Of a stretch of 64,000 bases of DNA, positions 49,067 to 57,688 are shown piece after piece (the first letter of the stretch is position 1; each line of letters opens with the position of its first letter). The stretch lies in NCBI RefSeq assembly GCF_000514775.1, contig NZ_AZWO01000017.1:62001-126000 (forward strand), given 5' to 3'. This DNA is from Salinispora pacifica CNR114 (GTDB lineage Bacteria; Actinomycetota; Actinomycetes; Mycobacteriales; Micromonosporaceae). Position numbers and translations under genes: made by a program. A model generated the notes under the pieces. That model was given only the letters and a program-made list of their open reading frames with translations. It had not been told where the DNA came from and did not search any database.

Positions 49067-49551
49067 GCCGCACCACCTCTCCGATCAACTGGATGCGCCC
49101 CCGGCCACTACTGCGGCCCAGGCGTCCCGAACTCCCACACACAAGGCGAGCTAGCACCCAGGCGAACGTCGTAATGCCCACCCCGATCGTAAGTTTCGAC
49201 GAAAACCTTGTATTCGTCATCAGTACGAACAAAATAGCGATGTTCGTCTCCAATGTGGCCGTCAGTCGTAACCCGGCAACCTCTCCGATCCCAAAACTCG
49301 GAAAGAATCGGCAAAACATCGGTCTCCGACCACGCACCGGAGGCGGGCGGGATGACTGCCTCCACCTGCGCCCCCACCCTCTCCAGGGCATCCACATCAA
49401 CCGCGAATCCCGGATGCATCAGCACCTCCCCTCGGCCCCAGCTCAGGCCTGCTGCTGCGCTAACAGACCGCGGACCATGTCGACGATGGAGGTGGCTGGC
49501 TGGTTCTCGGCGAAGGCGTGTGTCGGGCCAGGCCCGCTCTCCGTGGGCACA
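49067..49551 (-). pseudogene. Collapsed duplicate of the lipoprotein-to-permease block
   Basis: Four segments in the same order and orientation as the intact block at 43.97-47.60 kb: the lipoprotein 3' half (49067-49357, similar to 43966-44254, ending SSPCVWEFGTPGPQ in the same way), the 5' end of the WXG100-like gene (49363-49434, similar to 46430-46500), a short piece from the end of the MerR gene (about 49435-49447, similar to 46590-46603), and an internal permease piece (49448-49551, similar to 47498-47601). The intervening parts are deleted. The result has an open frame, MHPGFAVDVDALERVGAQVE joined to SETDVLPILSEFWDRRG, without a secretion signal. Confidence 0.8.
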
Positions 49552-49685
49552 CCACCGAGTTCTGCTACCGACGGCGCTACCCCACCGGCCAGCTGAAAGC
49601 GCTGCCGGCGATGCGGGGGACTGCTTGACCCCTCGCCGAGCGCTATCGTGACTGCGCACCGTCGATCGGGGAGAGTGAAAGCACA

Positions 49686-50414
49686 TTGAGTGGCGGAGAA
49701 ATCAACCTTGCCGGACTCCGAGATCTTCAGCGCCAAGCCGAAGCACTTGCAGCGCAGCTGTCAGCTGCGGCCAACGCGGCTGGAGCCGAGGTCGTAGGAA
49801 GTGACCACTCCGGTGCGGTCGAGGTAACCCTGGACGGTGCCGGAGACGTGCTGGCTGTCCAGGTCAATCGAGGCTGGGCTCAGCTGGTCGGAGTAGCCGG
49901 CCTGGGACCTGCCGTGATCGAGGCGATGCAGGCAGCAGTAGTCACCCGAATGACTGCGTGGGCGGCTGGCGGGGCCGAGGAACAAGTCGTTGAGAACTTG
50001 GATGTAGGACAGACAGAGCACCCCGAGGTCGGTGACCCCTCCTCTCGACAGTCCATGTACGCCATTCGCGACCTGTTTAATCTTCTGGACGACGCGCTCG
50101 ACACAATGAAACGCATGGAGCAGGAGGCCGAGGCCGCCGCCCAGCGGTTCATAACATCTCACAACCAGGCAAAGACGGTACGGGTGACCATGGGTACCGG
50201 AGCTGTTCAATCCGTCGAGTTCGATCGTGAGTGGCTGCGTGCAGCCACTCACGAACGCATCGCCGCCGCCCTCGAAGAGGCGTTGGCCCAAGCTTGCCGC
50301 GCCGCCAACGAAGAGCAGCAGCGCAAGCGAAAGGCAACACCTGAGATAGAACGACTACGACAGCTGACCGCCTCGCCCGAGTTACTACTTAGGGAAGTCG
50401 GTCTCATTCGCTAA
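49686..50414 (+). CDS. YbaB/EbfC-like protein of an ESX-associated gene set
   Basis: A 242-residue protein built of two YbaB-like halves. The first is NLAGLRDLQRQAEALAAQLS, then VEVTLDGAGDVLAVQV. The second is TMKRMEQEAEAAAQRF, then VRVTMGTGAVQSVEFD. Such proteins recur beside WXG100 genes in actinomycetes. The start is TTG 49686, with GGGAGAGTGAAAG in front; no ATG or GTG is suitable. GC is visibly lower than in flanking genes from here to 52.1 kb. First gene of an apparent four-gene operon. Confidence 0.72.
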   Translation: MSGGEINLAGLRDLQRQAEALAAQLSAAANAAGAEVVGSDHSGAVEVTLDGAGDVLAVQVNRGWAQLVGVAGLGPAVIEAMQAAVVTRMTAWAAGGAEEQVVENLDVGQTEHPEVGDPSSRQSMYAIRDLFNLLDDALDTMKRMEQEAEAAAQRFITSHNQAKTVRVTMGTGAVQSVEFDREWLRAATHERIAAALEEALAQACRAANEEQQRKRKATPEIERLRQLTASPELLLREVGLIR

Positions 50415-50439
50415 TAACCACGGCCCAGGAAGAGCCTCG

Positions 50440-50763
50440 ATGGAAAACCCAAGCAAGGACCAGATAGATGCCTCGATCGACGCCGTCTATTCCGACGCGC
50501 GGACGTGGATCGAAATGTCACAACAGTTCGACGAGATGAGACAGGTTGCCCGAAGCCTGGCCCTAGGTGCGTATGACTTCAGCTCACTTGGTCACCTAAT
50601 CGGTCTCGATGACATCTACAACGACCTCCAAGACCGCATGACCTCACTGCTCCATCAGGGCAGCACCAACTTTGACAACATCGCCAACGCACTGCGTTTC
50701 GCCGCCGACAACTACGCTCGCGAGGAGCAAGAAACCGTTCATCGAATGAACAACATCTACTAG
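50440..50763 (+). CDS. WXG100/EspC-like small helical protein
   Basis: A 107-residue helical protein, MENPSKDQIDASIDAVYSDA at the start. It has SSLGHLIGLDDIYNDLQDRM and a C-terminal helix IANALRFAADNYAREEQETV. This two-helix pattern with a final YxxxE/D is that of EspC-like and WXG100-like type VII substrates. It lies between the YbaB-like and the larger WXG-domain gene with 26- and 13-bp gaps. Confidence 0.68.
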   Translation: MENPSKDQIDASIDAVYSDARTWIEMSQQFDEMRQVARSLALGAYDFSSLGHLIGLDDIYNDLQDRMTSLLHQGSTNFDNIANALRFAADNYAREEQETVHRMNNIY

Positions 50764-50776
50764 GGAGACAGATTCA

Positions 50777-51589
50777 GTGGTGAGCTCCATCCCAATGACC
50801 CTGTCGGAGTCGGAGTTCCGGGAAAAGCTCGCAAAAATGGGCGAGCTACTCGCAGAGGTTGAAAGGCACTGCGGAAAGCTCTTTGGTCATTGTAATCAAT
50901 TTCTCAGCAAGCTCCCAGAATTTATTTCCCAACAGCTCAGAAGATCTCTTGAAGAGCTCAACAACCTCCTCAGAAAGTTTTTTGAGGAGGTCACGAAGAT
51001 CTACCTAAATCCAGGATGGCCCTTCAGCCTCTGGTCGGCTGCCCAGGAGTGGACAACCAAGATCGGCGGTCCGGCCAGCGGACTGGCACCCAAGCTAGGT
51101 GCGGACCAGCTGCGTATCGACAATTACTGGAAAGGGCCGGCAGCCGAAGCCTACGCCAGCATATTACCAGCCCAGCAGAAAGCTCTTGAGGAAATCAAGG
51201 CAACCACAGACGCAATAGGCAGCCAGCTAACCCAAACCGCCTTTGGCATTATAGCCATGTGGGGCGGAGTGCTTGCTGCGGTGGTATCCTACTGCATCGA
51301 ACTAGGTGCAGAAGCAGGCGCTGCAGCTACAGTAGTTGGCGCACCGCCGGCGGCCGCGGCCGCCGGCGCTTCGACGGCCAAAGTAGTTGGCCTGGTGATC
51401 GCAGTAACCGCCGCTTTTGGAGCCTACGTAGGAACCGCAGTCGACAGCCTGACGGCCCTCCAGCAGACGTTGCACTCCAACGCCGCATTTCCTGATGGTA
51501 GGTGGCCAGGTTCGACCACCACTGACTTTGATGATGGCAGTCTCCAGGACGGTGACACCACCGATTGGCGGCTCCAGCCCGATGGCTAA
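50777..51589 (+). CDS. WXG100-domain protein with membrane-like segment
   Basis: A 270-residue protein. The N-terminal 85 residues are helical. At about 115-165 comes the WXG element IDNYWKGPAAEAYASILPAQ and QQKALEEIKATTDAIGSQL, followed by a hydrophobic stretch (IIAMWGGVLAAVVSYCIELG) and an Ala/Gly-rich helix. A polar tail ends the protein. GTG 50777 follows AGGGAGA. It is a likely type VII substrate or scaffold. Composition is lower in GC than usual. Confidence 0.7.
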   Translation: MVSSIPMTLSESEFREKLAKMGELLAEVERHCGKLFGHCNQFLSKLPEFISQQLRRSLEELNNLLRKFFEEVTKIYLNPGWPFSLWSAAQEWTTKIGGPASGLAPKLGADQLRIDNYWKGPAAEAYASILPAQQKALEEIKATTDAIGSQLTQTAFGIIAMWGGVLAAVVSYCIELGAEAGAAATVVGAPPAAAAAGASTAKVVGLVIAVTAAFGAYVGTAVDSLTALQQTLHSNAAFPDGRWPGSTTTDFDDGSLQDGDTTDWRLQPDG

Positions 51590-52109
51590 AAGCTATAGCG
51601 ACCACACCAACAAGCACAACAACGCCGACACTCGCGCACTGCCAAGTGGCGGTGGCTCCCGGCTTCGCAGAGCTTATCTAAACCTACTGGGGATCACCCT
51701 GGCCGCCCTGGTCATCCCAGCTTTCCTATGCTATCTCGCGCTGCGATCCGGCGCCCGAGTCGAAATCAGCTGGGCCTTCGGGCTCGGGCTTGGGTTCAGC
51801 CTATTGATGATCCTTTCGTCGTTCGTCATTTCTATCATTGCCCTGATTACCGGACGAACCGCAGTCCATGGAGAATCAGTCGACACCGAACGGGCTCACG
51901 CATCAGCGATGCTAGCCAAAGCGGGTAAACTGATAGGGCATTTCGCATTAGGCGCCACGCTGACGATCACACTGGCCGTACTCTTGATCGATACTTACTC
52001 CTCGCCAGCACTAGCTACGGGTTCCATAGTGATGTCACTTTCGCTACTTCCGGTTTTTTTGAACAGCAAAACCCAACAGATATCAACCACGGCAGCCCAT
52101 CGAAGCTAA
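51582..52109 (+). CDS. Membrane protein of the ESX-associated set
   Basis: A 175-residue protein with a polar N-terminus rich in Asn/His/Lys and four membrane helices, including LLGITLAALVIPAFLCYLAL and GLGFSLLMILSSFVISIIAL. ATG 51582 overlaps the upstream gene by 8 bp, so it belongs to the operon. No recognised domain. It could be an immunity or anchoring protein for the WXG proteins; that is a guess from position. Confidence 0.6.
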   Translation: MAKSYSDHTNKHNNADTRALPSGGGSRLRRAYLNLLGITLAALVIPAFLCYLALRSGARVEISWAFGLGLGFSLLMILSSFVISIIALITGRTAVHGESVDTERAHASAMLAKAGKLIGHFALGATLTITLAVLLIDTYSSPALATGSIVMSLSLLPVFLNSKTQQISTTAAHRS

Positions 52110-52137
52110 GCGGGGTTGGGGTGTCCACGCTGCCTGC

Positions 52138-52455
52138 CTACGGGCGCGCCGGATCGAGCGGGAGCACAATCGAAAGATGATCACTAAGTTTGCGTACGGC
52201 AGCGGAATCGATCACCCGATAGCCGATCAGGGCCGGTAGCACCGGGGCGGAGCCGCGGAAGGCGGCGATGCGCCGCGGCACCGCATCGAGGTAGCCACCG
52301 GTCGGCGCCCACGGGTGGACGAGGCGCCGGGCCACGTCGACCAGCCCCAGCCGGCTCAACAAGGCCGTCGGCCCACGGTCGGCCCGCAGCCCGGCGCTCG
52401 GATCCGGTCCCAGGCGACGTGTCGATACCGCAGACGCGGCGCCAACCGGGACCAC
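52138..52455 (-). CDS. Hypothetical protein, possibly a gene remnant
   Basis: A 105-residue frame with normal GC-rich codon use. LLSRLGLVDVARRLVHPWAP, then YLDAVPRRIAAFRGSAP and VLPALIGYRVID, look like real protein, but the start is unclear and I do not recognise the family. It lies just downstream of nrdB on the same strand (15 bp) and next to the ESX set. It could be the 3' part of a gene cut by insertion of that set. Confidence 0.4.
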   Translation of the reverse strand: MVPVGAASAVSTRRLGPDPSAGLRADRGPTALLSRLGLVDVARRLVHPWAPTGGYLDAVPRRIAAFRGSAPVLPALIGYRVIDSAAVRKLSDHLSIVLPLDPARP

Positions 52456-52470
52456 TCCCCCAGCTTCGGA

Positions 52471-53544
52471 TCAGAAGTCGTCGTCGAAGGTGACGCTCCC
52501 GCTGACGCCCATCTGGTACGCCGACACCCGCCGCTCGAAGAAGTTCGACAGCTCCTGTACGTCCTGCAACTCCATGAAGGCGAACGGGTTCTGGCTGCCG
52601 TACATCGGGGCGATTCCCAGCGTGACCAGCCGCCGGTCCGCGACGTGCTGGAGGTATTCCCGCATGTCGGTCAGGGAGAGCCCGGACACTCCCTGCTCAA
52701 GCAGGTCCGCGGCGAACTGGACCTCGCAGTCGACCGCCTCCGCCATCATCTCCCTGACCTGCTGCTCCAGGTCGGCGTCGAAGAGGTCCGGCTCCTCGGC
52801 GCGGGCGGTCTCCACCACGTCGAAGGCGAAGGCCATGTGCATGGACTCGTCGCGGAACACCCAGTTGGTGCCGGACGCGAGACCGTTGAGCAGACCCCGG
52901 GAGCGGAGGAAGTAGACGTAGGCGAAGGCGCCGTAGAAGAACAGGCCCTCGATGCAGGCGGCGAAGCAGATCAGGTTGAGCAGAAACGCCCGCCGGTCCG
53001 CCCGGGTCCGCAGCTCCCGCAGCTCGAAGATCGAGTCGATCCACCGGAAGCAGAACTCGGCCTTGCGGGCGATCGAGGGGATGTTCTCCACCGCCGCGAA
53101 CGCCGCGAACCGCTCCTTCTCCTCCGGCACGTAGGTGTCCAGCAGGTTCAGGTAGAACTGGACGTGCACCGCCTCCTCGAAGAGCTGCCGGGACAGGTAG
53201 AGCCGGCCCTCCGGAGAGTTGACGTGCTGGTAGAGGTTGAGCACCAGGTTGTTGGCGACGATCGTGTCGCCGGTGGCGAAGAACGCGACCAGCCGGGACA
53301 CCAGGTGCCGCTCGGCCGGGGAGAGCTTCGCCAGGTCGGCGAGGTCGGAGTGCAGGTCCACCTCCTCAACCGTCCAGGTGTTCTTGATCGCCTCCTTGAA
53401 CCGGTCGAAGAAGTGCGGGTACCGCATCGGGCGCAGGGTCAGGTCCATACCGGGGTCGAGCAGCAGCTGCCGCTCGCCAACGGTCCCGGCGGTCGCGGTA
53501 CGGGTCTCGACGGTCGCGGTACGGGTCTCGGCATCGGTGGTCAT
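52471..53544 (-). CDS. nrdB: Class Ia ribonucleotide reductase, small (beta) subunit
   Basis: A 357-residue R2 protein that houses the diiron-tyrosyl radical. The first ligand Asp is in TGDTIVANNL; 31 residues later Glu and His are in FEEAVHVQFY, with the radical Tyr four residues after His. The later ligands are in CIEGLFFYGAF and FRDESMHMAFAF. The Asp and Tyr show it is the normal tyrosyl-radical type, not the class Ic form. It overlaps nrdA by four bases. The C-terminal MGVSGSVTFDDDF tail should bind NrdA. Confidence 0.94.
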   Translation of the reverse strand: MTTDAETRTATVETRTATAGTVGERQLLLDPGMDLTLRPMRYPHFFDRFKEAIKNTWTVEEVDLHSDLADLAKLSPAERHLVSRLVAFFATGDTIVANNLVLNLYQHVNSPEGRLYLSRQLFEEAVHVQFYLNLLDTYVPEEKERFAAFAAVENIPSIARKAEFCFRWIDSIFELRELRTRADRRAFLLNLICFAACIEGLFFYGAFAYVYFLRSRGLLNGLASGTNWVFRDESMHMAFAFDVVETARAEEPDLFDADLEQQVREMMAEAVDCEVQFAADLLEQGVSGLSLTDMREYLQHVADRRLVTLGIAPMYGSQNPFAFMELQDVQELSNFFERRVSAYQMGVSGSVTFDDDF

Positions 53545-55973
53545 TGGCAGGCCTCGCAGCTTTCGGGGTTTTCCAGGGAGCAGGCCAGCGCCGCGGCATC
53601 AGCGCCGGCGGAACTCGACGGGGTGACGGCGACGGTGGCCTGCTGGATCCGCGTCGCGGGACGGGACCGCAGGTAGTAGGTGGTCTTCAGCCCGGACTTC
53701 CAGGCGTACAGGTACATCGAGGAGAGCTTGCCGATCGTCGGCGCGGCCAGAAACAGGTTCAGCGACTGGGACTGGTCGATGTACGGGGCGCGGGCCGCAG
53801 CCAGGTCGATCAGTGCCCGCTGCGGCAGCTCCCACGCCGTACGGAACAGTTCCCGCACCTCGGCGGGGAGCTCGGCGATGCCCTGCACCGACCCCTCCGC
53901 CCGCTTGATCTCGTCCCGGATCGGGGCCGTCCACAACCCGCGCGCCTTCAGCTCACCAACCAGGTAGGTGTTGACCTGGAGGAACTCACCGGACATGGTT
54001 TCGCGCTTGAACAGGTTGGACACCTGCGGCTCGATGCACTCGTAGCAGCCGGCGATCGAGGCGATCGTCGCGGTCGGGGCGATCGCGACCAGCAGCGAGT
54101 TCCGCAGGCCGTGCTCCGCGACCCGCGCCTTCAGCTCGGCCCACCGCGTCGGCTGCGTCGGCTCGGCCCCCCACAGCTCCGGGTGCAGCTCGCCCCGGGC
54201 GGCGCGGGTCTCGGCGTACGCGGGATGTGGGCCGAACCGCTCGGCGAGCCCGGCGGAGGTCTCCAACGCGGTCAGGAAGATCTCCTCCTGCACCCGGGTG
54301 GACAGCTCCCGCGCCTCGGCCGAGTCGAACGGCAGCCGCAGCGTGAAGAAGGCGTCCTGCAGCCCCATCAGCCCGAGCCCGACCGGCCGCCAACGCGGGT
54401 TGGAGGCGGCCGCCTGCTCGGCCGGGTAGTAGTTGATGTCGATCACGCGGTCGAGGAAGACCATCGCGGTACGGACGGTCTCCCGCAGCTTCGCCCAGTC
54501 CACCCCGTCGGCGCTGACGTGGGCGCCCAGGTTGACCGAGCCCAGGTTGCACACCGCGGTCTCGGCGTCGTTGTTGACCTCAAGGATCTCGGTGCAGAGA
54601 TTCGACAGGTGAATCGTGTTACCGGGCTCCCCGGTCTGGTTGGACAGCGCGTTCGCGCGGTCCTTGAAGGTCATCCACCCGTTGCCGGTCTGCGCCAGGG
54701 TGCGCATCATCCGCCCATACAGGTCCCGCGCCTTGACCGTACGGACCGCCTTCTTCTCCGCGACCCGGTAGGCGGCGTCGAACTCCGCGCCGTACAGGTC
54801 GGGCAGCTCCGGGGCGTCGGACGGGTCAACCAGCGACCAGTCCCCGTCCGCCTCGACCCGGCGCATGAACTCGTCCGGGAGCCAGTTGGCCAGGTTCAGG
54901 TTGTGCGTACGCCGGGCGTCCTCGCCGGTGTTGTCCCGCAGCTCCAGGAACTCCTCGATGTCGGGGTGCCAGGGCTCCAGGTAGACGCAGGCCGCGCCCT
55001 TACGCCGGCCGCCCTGGTTGACCGCGGCGACCCCGGCGTCGAGGGTCTTCAGGAACGGCACGATGCCGTTCGACCGGCCGTTCGTTCCCCGGATCAGCGC
55101 GCCCCGGCCCCGCACCCGCGACCAGGCGATGCCGATGCCGCCGGAGAACTTCGACAGCTTCGCGACCTGGTGGTACCGCTGGTAGATGGAATCCAGCTCG
55201 TCGCGGGGCGAGTCGACCAGGAAACACGACGACATCTGGGTGTGCCGGGTGCCGGAGTTGAACAGCGTCGGCGAGCTGGGCAGGTACGCCAGCGACGACA
55301 TCAGCCGGTAGAACCCGATCGCCTCGGCCGGCGTCCGCGACAGCCCGCAGGCCACCCGCAGCAGCCAGTACTGCGGGGTCTCCACCACCAGCCGCGACTG
55401 CGGGTGCCGCAGCAGGTAGCGGTCCGCGACCGTACGCAGCCCGAAGTACTCGAACCGCAGGTCTCCGGCGGGGTCCACCGCATCGTCCAGCTTGCGGGCG
55501 TTGCGGGACACGAAGGCGGCGGTGTCGTCGCTGATCAGCCCGAGGCCGTGGGCGTACCGGATGGACTGGCTGAAGCTCGCGACCTGCTGCCCCCGGACCT
55601 CCTTGTCCACGTACGCGGCCAGCAGCCGCGCCGCCAGCCTCGAATACTGCGGCTCCTCGCCGATCAGCTCCGCCGCCGTCTGGATCGACAGCCGGTCCAG
55701 CTCGGCCGTTGTCGCCCCGTCGTACAGGCCACTGATCGTCTTGGTCGCCACCCGCAGCGGGTCCACCTCATTCAGGTCGCCGACCCACCGCTCCACCGCA
55801 CGGACAATCTTGTTTACGTCCACCGGCTCGGTGTCGCCGTTGCGCTTACGGACCTCCATCACCTGCCGCCGCTGCTGCTGAGCCGCACCGCCCGGACCAT
55901 CCGTGGCGCCCTGCCGCGTCGCCGTCGTCTGCCCGGCCGGACCGTCCGTGGCGCGTTCCCGCGTCGCCGTCAT
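53541..55973 (-). CDS. nrdA: Class Ia ribonucleotide reductase, large (alpha) subunit
   Basis: An 810-residue R1 protein. An ATP-cone (VMEVRKRNGDTEPVDVNKIV) follows about 35 Thr/Gly/Gln-rich residues. The active-site Cys pair is within SSCFLVDSPRDELDSI and NLCTEILEVNNDAETAVCNL. NLNLANWLPDEFMRRV and PTATIASIAGCYECIEPQ are further conserved blocks. The redox tail ends CEACQ. ATG 55973 has GGAGGGGGAG directly before it. It reduces ribonucleotides for DNA synthesis. A cobalamin riboswitch in its leader should switch it off when B12 is available for the class II enzyme. Confidence 0.95.
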   Translation of the reverse strand: MTATRERATDGPAGQTTATRQGATDGPGGAAQQQRRQVMEVRKRNGDTEPVDVNKIVRAVERWVGDLNEVDPLRVATKTISGLYDGATTAELDRLSIQTAAELIGEEPQYSRLAARLLAAYVDKEVRGQQVASFSQSIRYAHGLGLISDDTAAFVSRNARKLDDAVDPAGDLRFEYFGLRTVADRYLLRHPQSRLVVETPQYWLLRVACGLSRTPAEAIGFYRLMSSLAYLPSSPTLFNSGTRHTQMSSCFLVDSPRDELDSIYQRYHQVAKLSKFSGGIGIAWSRVRGRGALIRGTNGRSNGIVPFLKTLDAGVAAVNQGGRRKGAACVYLEPWHPDIEEFLELRDNTGEDARRTHNLNLANWLPDEFMRRVEADGDWSLVDPSDAPELPDLYGAEFDAAYRVAEKKAVRTVKARDLYGRMMRTLAQTGNGWMTFKDRANALSNQTGEPGNTIHLSNLCTEILEVNNDAETAVCNLGSVNLGAHVSADGVDWAKLRETVRTAMVFLDRVIDINYYPAEQAAASNPRWRPVGLGLMGLQDAFFTLRLPFDSAEARELSTRVQEEIFLTALETSAGLAERFGPHPAYAETRAARGELHPELWGAEPTQPTRWAELKARVAEHGLRNSLLVAIAPTATIASIAGCYECIEPQVSNLFKRETMSGEFLQVNTYLVGELKARGLWTAPIRDEIKRAEGSVQGIAELPAEVRELFRTAWELPQRALIDLAAARAPYIDQSQSLNLFLAAPTIGKLSSMYLYAWKSGLKTTYYLRSRPATRIQQATVAVTPSSSAGADAAALACSLENPESCEACQ

Positions 55974-56095
55974 CTCCCCCTCCTCCGCCTGCCGACAAGG
56001 TCGACGAACGCGCGGAGGGACACCACAATCAGTCGCCCGGTGGGTAACCACACCGGGCGGCTGCGGGTGTCGGCCGTCCCGCGCGGCCGCCAACC

Positions 56096-56116
56096 GCCGC
56101 ACGCGTCGCGTGCGGC
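56096..56116 (-). terminator. Hairpin directly after the nrdAB riboswitch
   Basis: GCCGCACGC-GTC-GCGTGCGGC, a perfect 9-bp stem with a 3-base loop, begins within a few bases of the riboswitch end and lies 120 bp before nrdA. It may be the expression platform (terminator) that the riboswitch controls. Confidence 0.55.
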
Positions 56117-56300
56117 GCGCTGGCAGGTCTTCGGACTCGCGGGCACGCCCGGGGTCCCGGTCGCCTACTGGCCGTCGCTTCCCAGGCTTCGATCAGCCCA
56201 GTGCGTGATGACGGCGGTCGTTCCCACTCACCGCTGCGCGGCAGCCCCGGACTTCCACCGGGTTCCCTCTTGCCTCGACCACTCCCGGTGGGAGCGCCGA
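56117..56300 (-). ncRNA. Cobalamin riboswitch controlling nrdAB
   Basis: Minus-strand RNA shows the conserved blocks in order: GAGGGAACCCGGTGGAAGTC, CGGGGCTGCCGCGCAGCGGT, GGGAACGACCGCCGTCATCA, CACTGGG, CTGGGAAGCGACGGCCAGTA and the closing CGAGTCCGAAGACCTGCC. This is the full B12-riboswitch aptamer in the leader of nrdA. The same arrangement controls nrdABS of Streptomyces coelicolor. Confidence 0.95.
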
Positions 56301-56369
56301 ACCAGCTGCGGGAGACACCATATATGCCTCCCCCATCCGGGATGCAACACCAGATGTCGTGGCGGCGTG

Positions 56370-57167
56370 TCAGCGGCTGAGAAACTGCCCCAGGGCACGC
56401 AGCCAGCCGTCCCGGTCTTCCAGGTGGACGTCGTGCCCAGCGCTGGCAACGACGACCCGCTCGACATCTGGACGTAGGGACACCATGCGCCGCACCTCGG
56501 CGACAGGGATGATCCCGTGCTCGCCAAACACCAGCAGGGTGGGGGCCTGCACCTGCTGCCACTCGTCCCAGCAGGCCCGGTCAGCAACGGCCGCGATGGT
56601 GTCCCGCAGCACCGCCGGTTCGAATCGCGGCCAGAGCCCGTCCGGGCGCCGGTCCAGATCTCGCAGCCAGGCCTGGGCCACCGGGGTGTCGCCCAGAAAC
56701 TCGGCGGCCTGGCGAACATCGGCGAACGGCACCGGCCACGAGGCGAAGAAGGCACCCAACTCGGCCGGGTAGTCCCCCCGCTCCTCGCGGCCACCGACCC
56801 CGCCCTCCAGCAGCACCAGCCGACGCACCAACTCGGGATACGTCGCGGCGAAGAGCAGCGCGGTGTGCCCACCCATCGACTGACCCACGACCGTCACCGG
56901 TGCACCACCGGCGAGCTCCGCGACGACGGCGAGCACATCCTCGACGTACGCCCGGCGGGAGAGGTCCGGCGGCCATCGGGTCGAGTGGCCGTGCCCGCGC
57001 TGATCCACCACGATCACGCGGTGCTCCGGTAGCAGCGCCTCCGCCGTCGGCACCAACTCCGCCGCGCTGCCGGCCAGCCCGTGCAACAGTACGATCACAT
57101 CGTCGCCGGAGCCGCCCACGAGGCAGGACAGCGCCACCCCGTCCCGATGGATCGTCACCCGCTGCAC
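56370..57167 (-). CDS. Alpha/beta hydrolase
   Basis: A 265-residue hydrolase of the common alpha/beta fold. The oxyanion loop is LLHGLAGSAAEL, nucleophile Ser in VVGQSMGGHTALL, an acidic residue after LLVFGEHGIIP, and catalytic His in ASAGHDVHLED. No signal peptide. The substrate cannot be stated; esters or epoxides are typical of the family. It is transcribed toward the nrdAB riboswitch region. Confidence 0.87.
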   Translation of the reverse strand: MQRVTIHRDGVALSCLVGGSGDDVIVLLHGLAGSAAELVPTAEALLPEHRVIVVDQRGHGHSTRWPPDLSRRAYVEDVLAVVAELAGGAPVTVVGQSMGGHTALLFAATYPELVRRLVLLEGGVGGREERGDYPAELGAFFASWPVPFADVRQAAEFLGDTPVAQAWLRDLDRRPDGLWPRFEPAVLRDTIAAVADRACWDEWQQVQAPTLLVFGEHGIIPVAEVRRMVSLRPDVERVVVASAGHDVHLEDRDGWLRALGQFLSR

Positions 57168-57212
57168 CGTACGAACTCCCTCACCCCTGGCGACCCGGAA
57201 ACCGCCGCAACC

Positions 57213-57600
57213 CTACTCAGGCCGGATTTTGGTTCTCAATCGACTTGAGCAGGGCGTGGTACGTCCGCTCCAGAACACCCCGTCACTGAACGGGTCAGCG
57301 GCGGTGGCAACGGTGGGCTGCGTGCCGCTCCGCAGCTCCACGTTGACCGCGACCAGGATGGTCCGCGCGGCGAAGCAAGGTCCCACGCAAGGGGTCAACC
57401 AGCCACATCCGCCCACTGTCGCCGGTGCCGGTCAGCGCCGACCCGTGGTGGGAGCGAACGACCATCGCTCCCACCACGCCGCACTCGATCGCCAACGCCT
57501 GATCTGCGATCGACAGATAGGACACTCTCGATCGGATAGCACGATCATCCCCGCGCCGGCCGCCAGTTCGCCGCCCACCCTACTCAGCAGATGTGCCGTC
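57213..57600 (-). pseudogene. Degraded inositol-monophosphatase-family gene
   Basis: Fragments of one protein lie in three frames on the minus strand: SRVGGELAAGAGMIVLSDRE, then SYLSIADQALAIECGVVGAM and DSGRMWLVDPLRGTL (the metal-binding DPLxGT motif), then FAARTILVAVNVELRSGT with ADPFSDGVFWSG. A loss of two bases near 57385 breaks the DPLxGT-NxAA junction, and another shift lies near 57525. The 3' end is missing. This is a decayed phosphatase gene. Confidence 0.6.
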
Positions 57601-57688
57601 AAAGCTCCTACCAGCAGTCGAAGACTCGTGAAGAATCGAGCTCATCCTCGGCTGCCATCACCGAGGCAGACGGTAAGGGACCGATGGG

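Noticed and set aside
52471..53544. Class Ic (Mn/Fe) ribonucleotide reductase small subunit
   Set aside because: The first metal ligand is Asp and the radical position is Tyr at the right spacing, so it is the normal class Ia type.
53544..56477. 977-codon plus-strand frame opposite nrdA
   Set aside because: An antisense shadow of nrdA that also runs through the riboswitch; composition dominated by Arg, Gly, Val and Gln.
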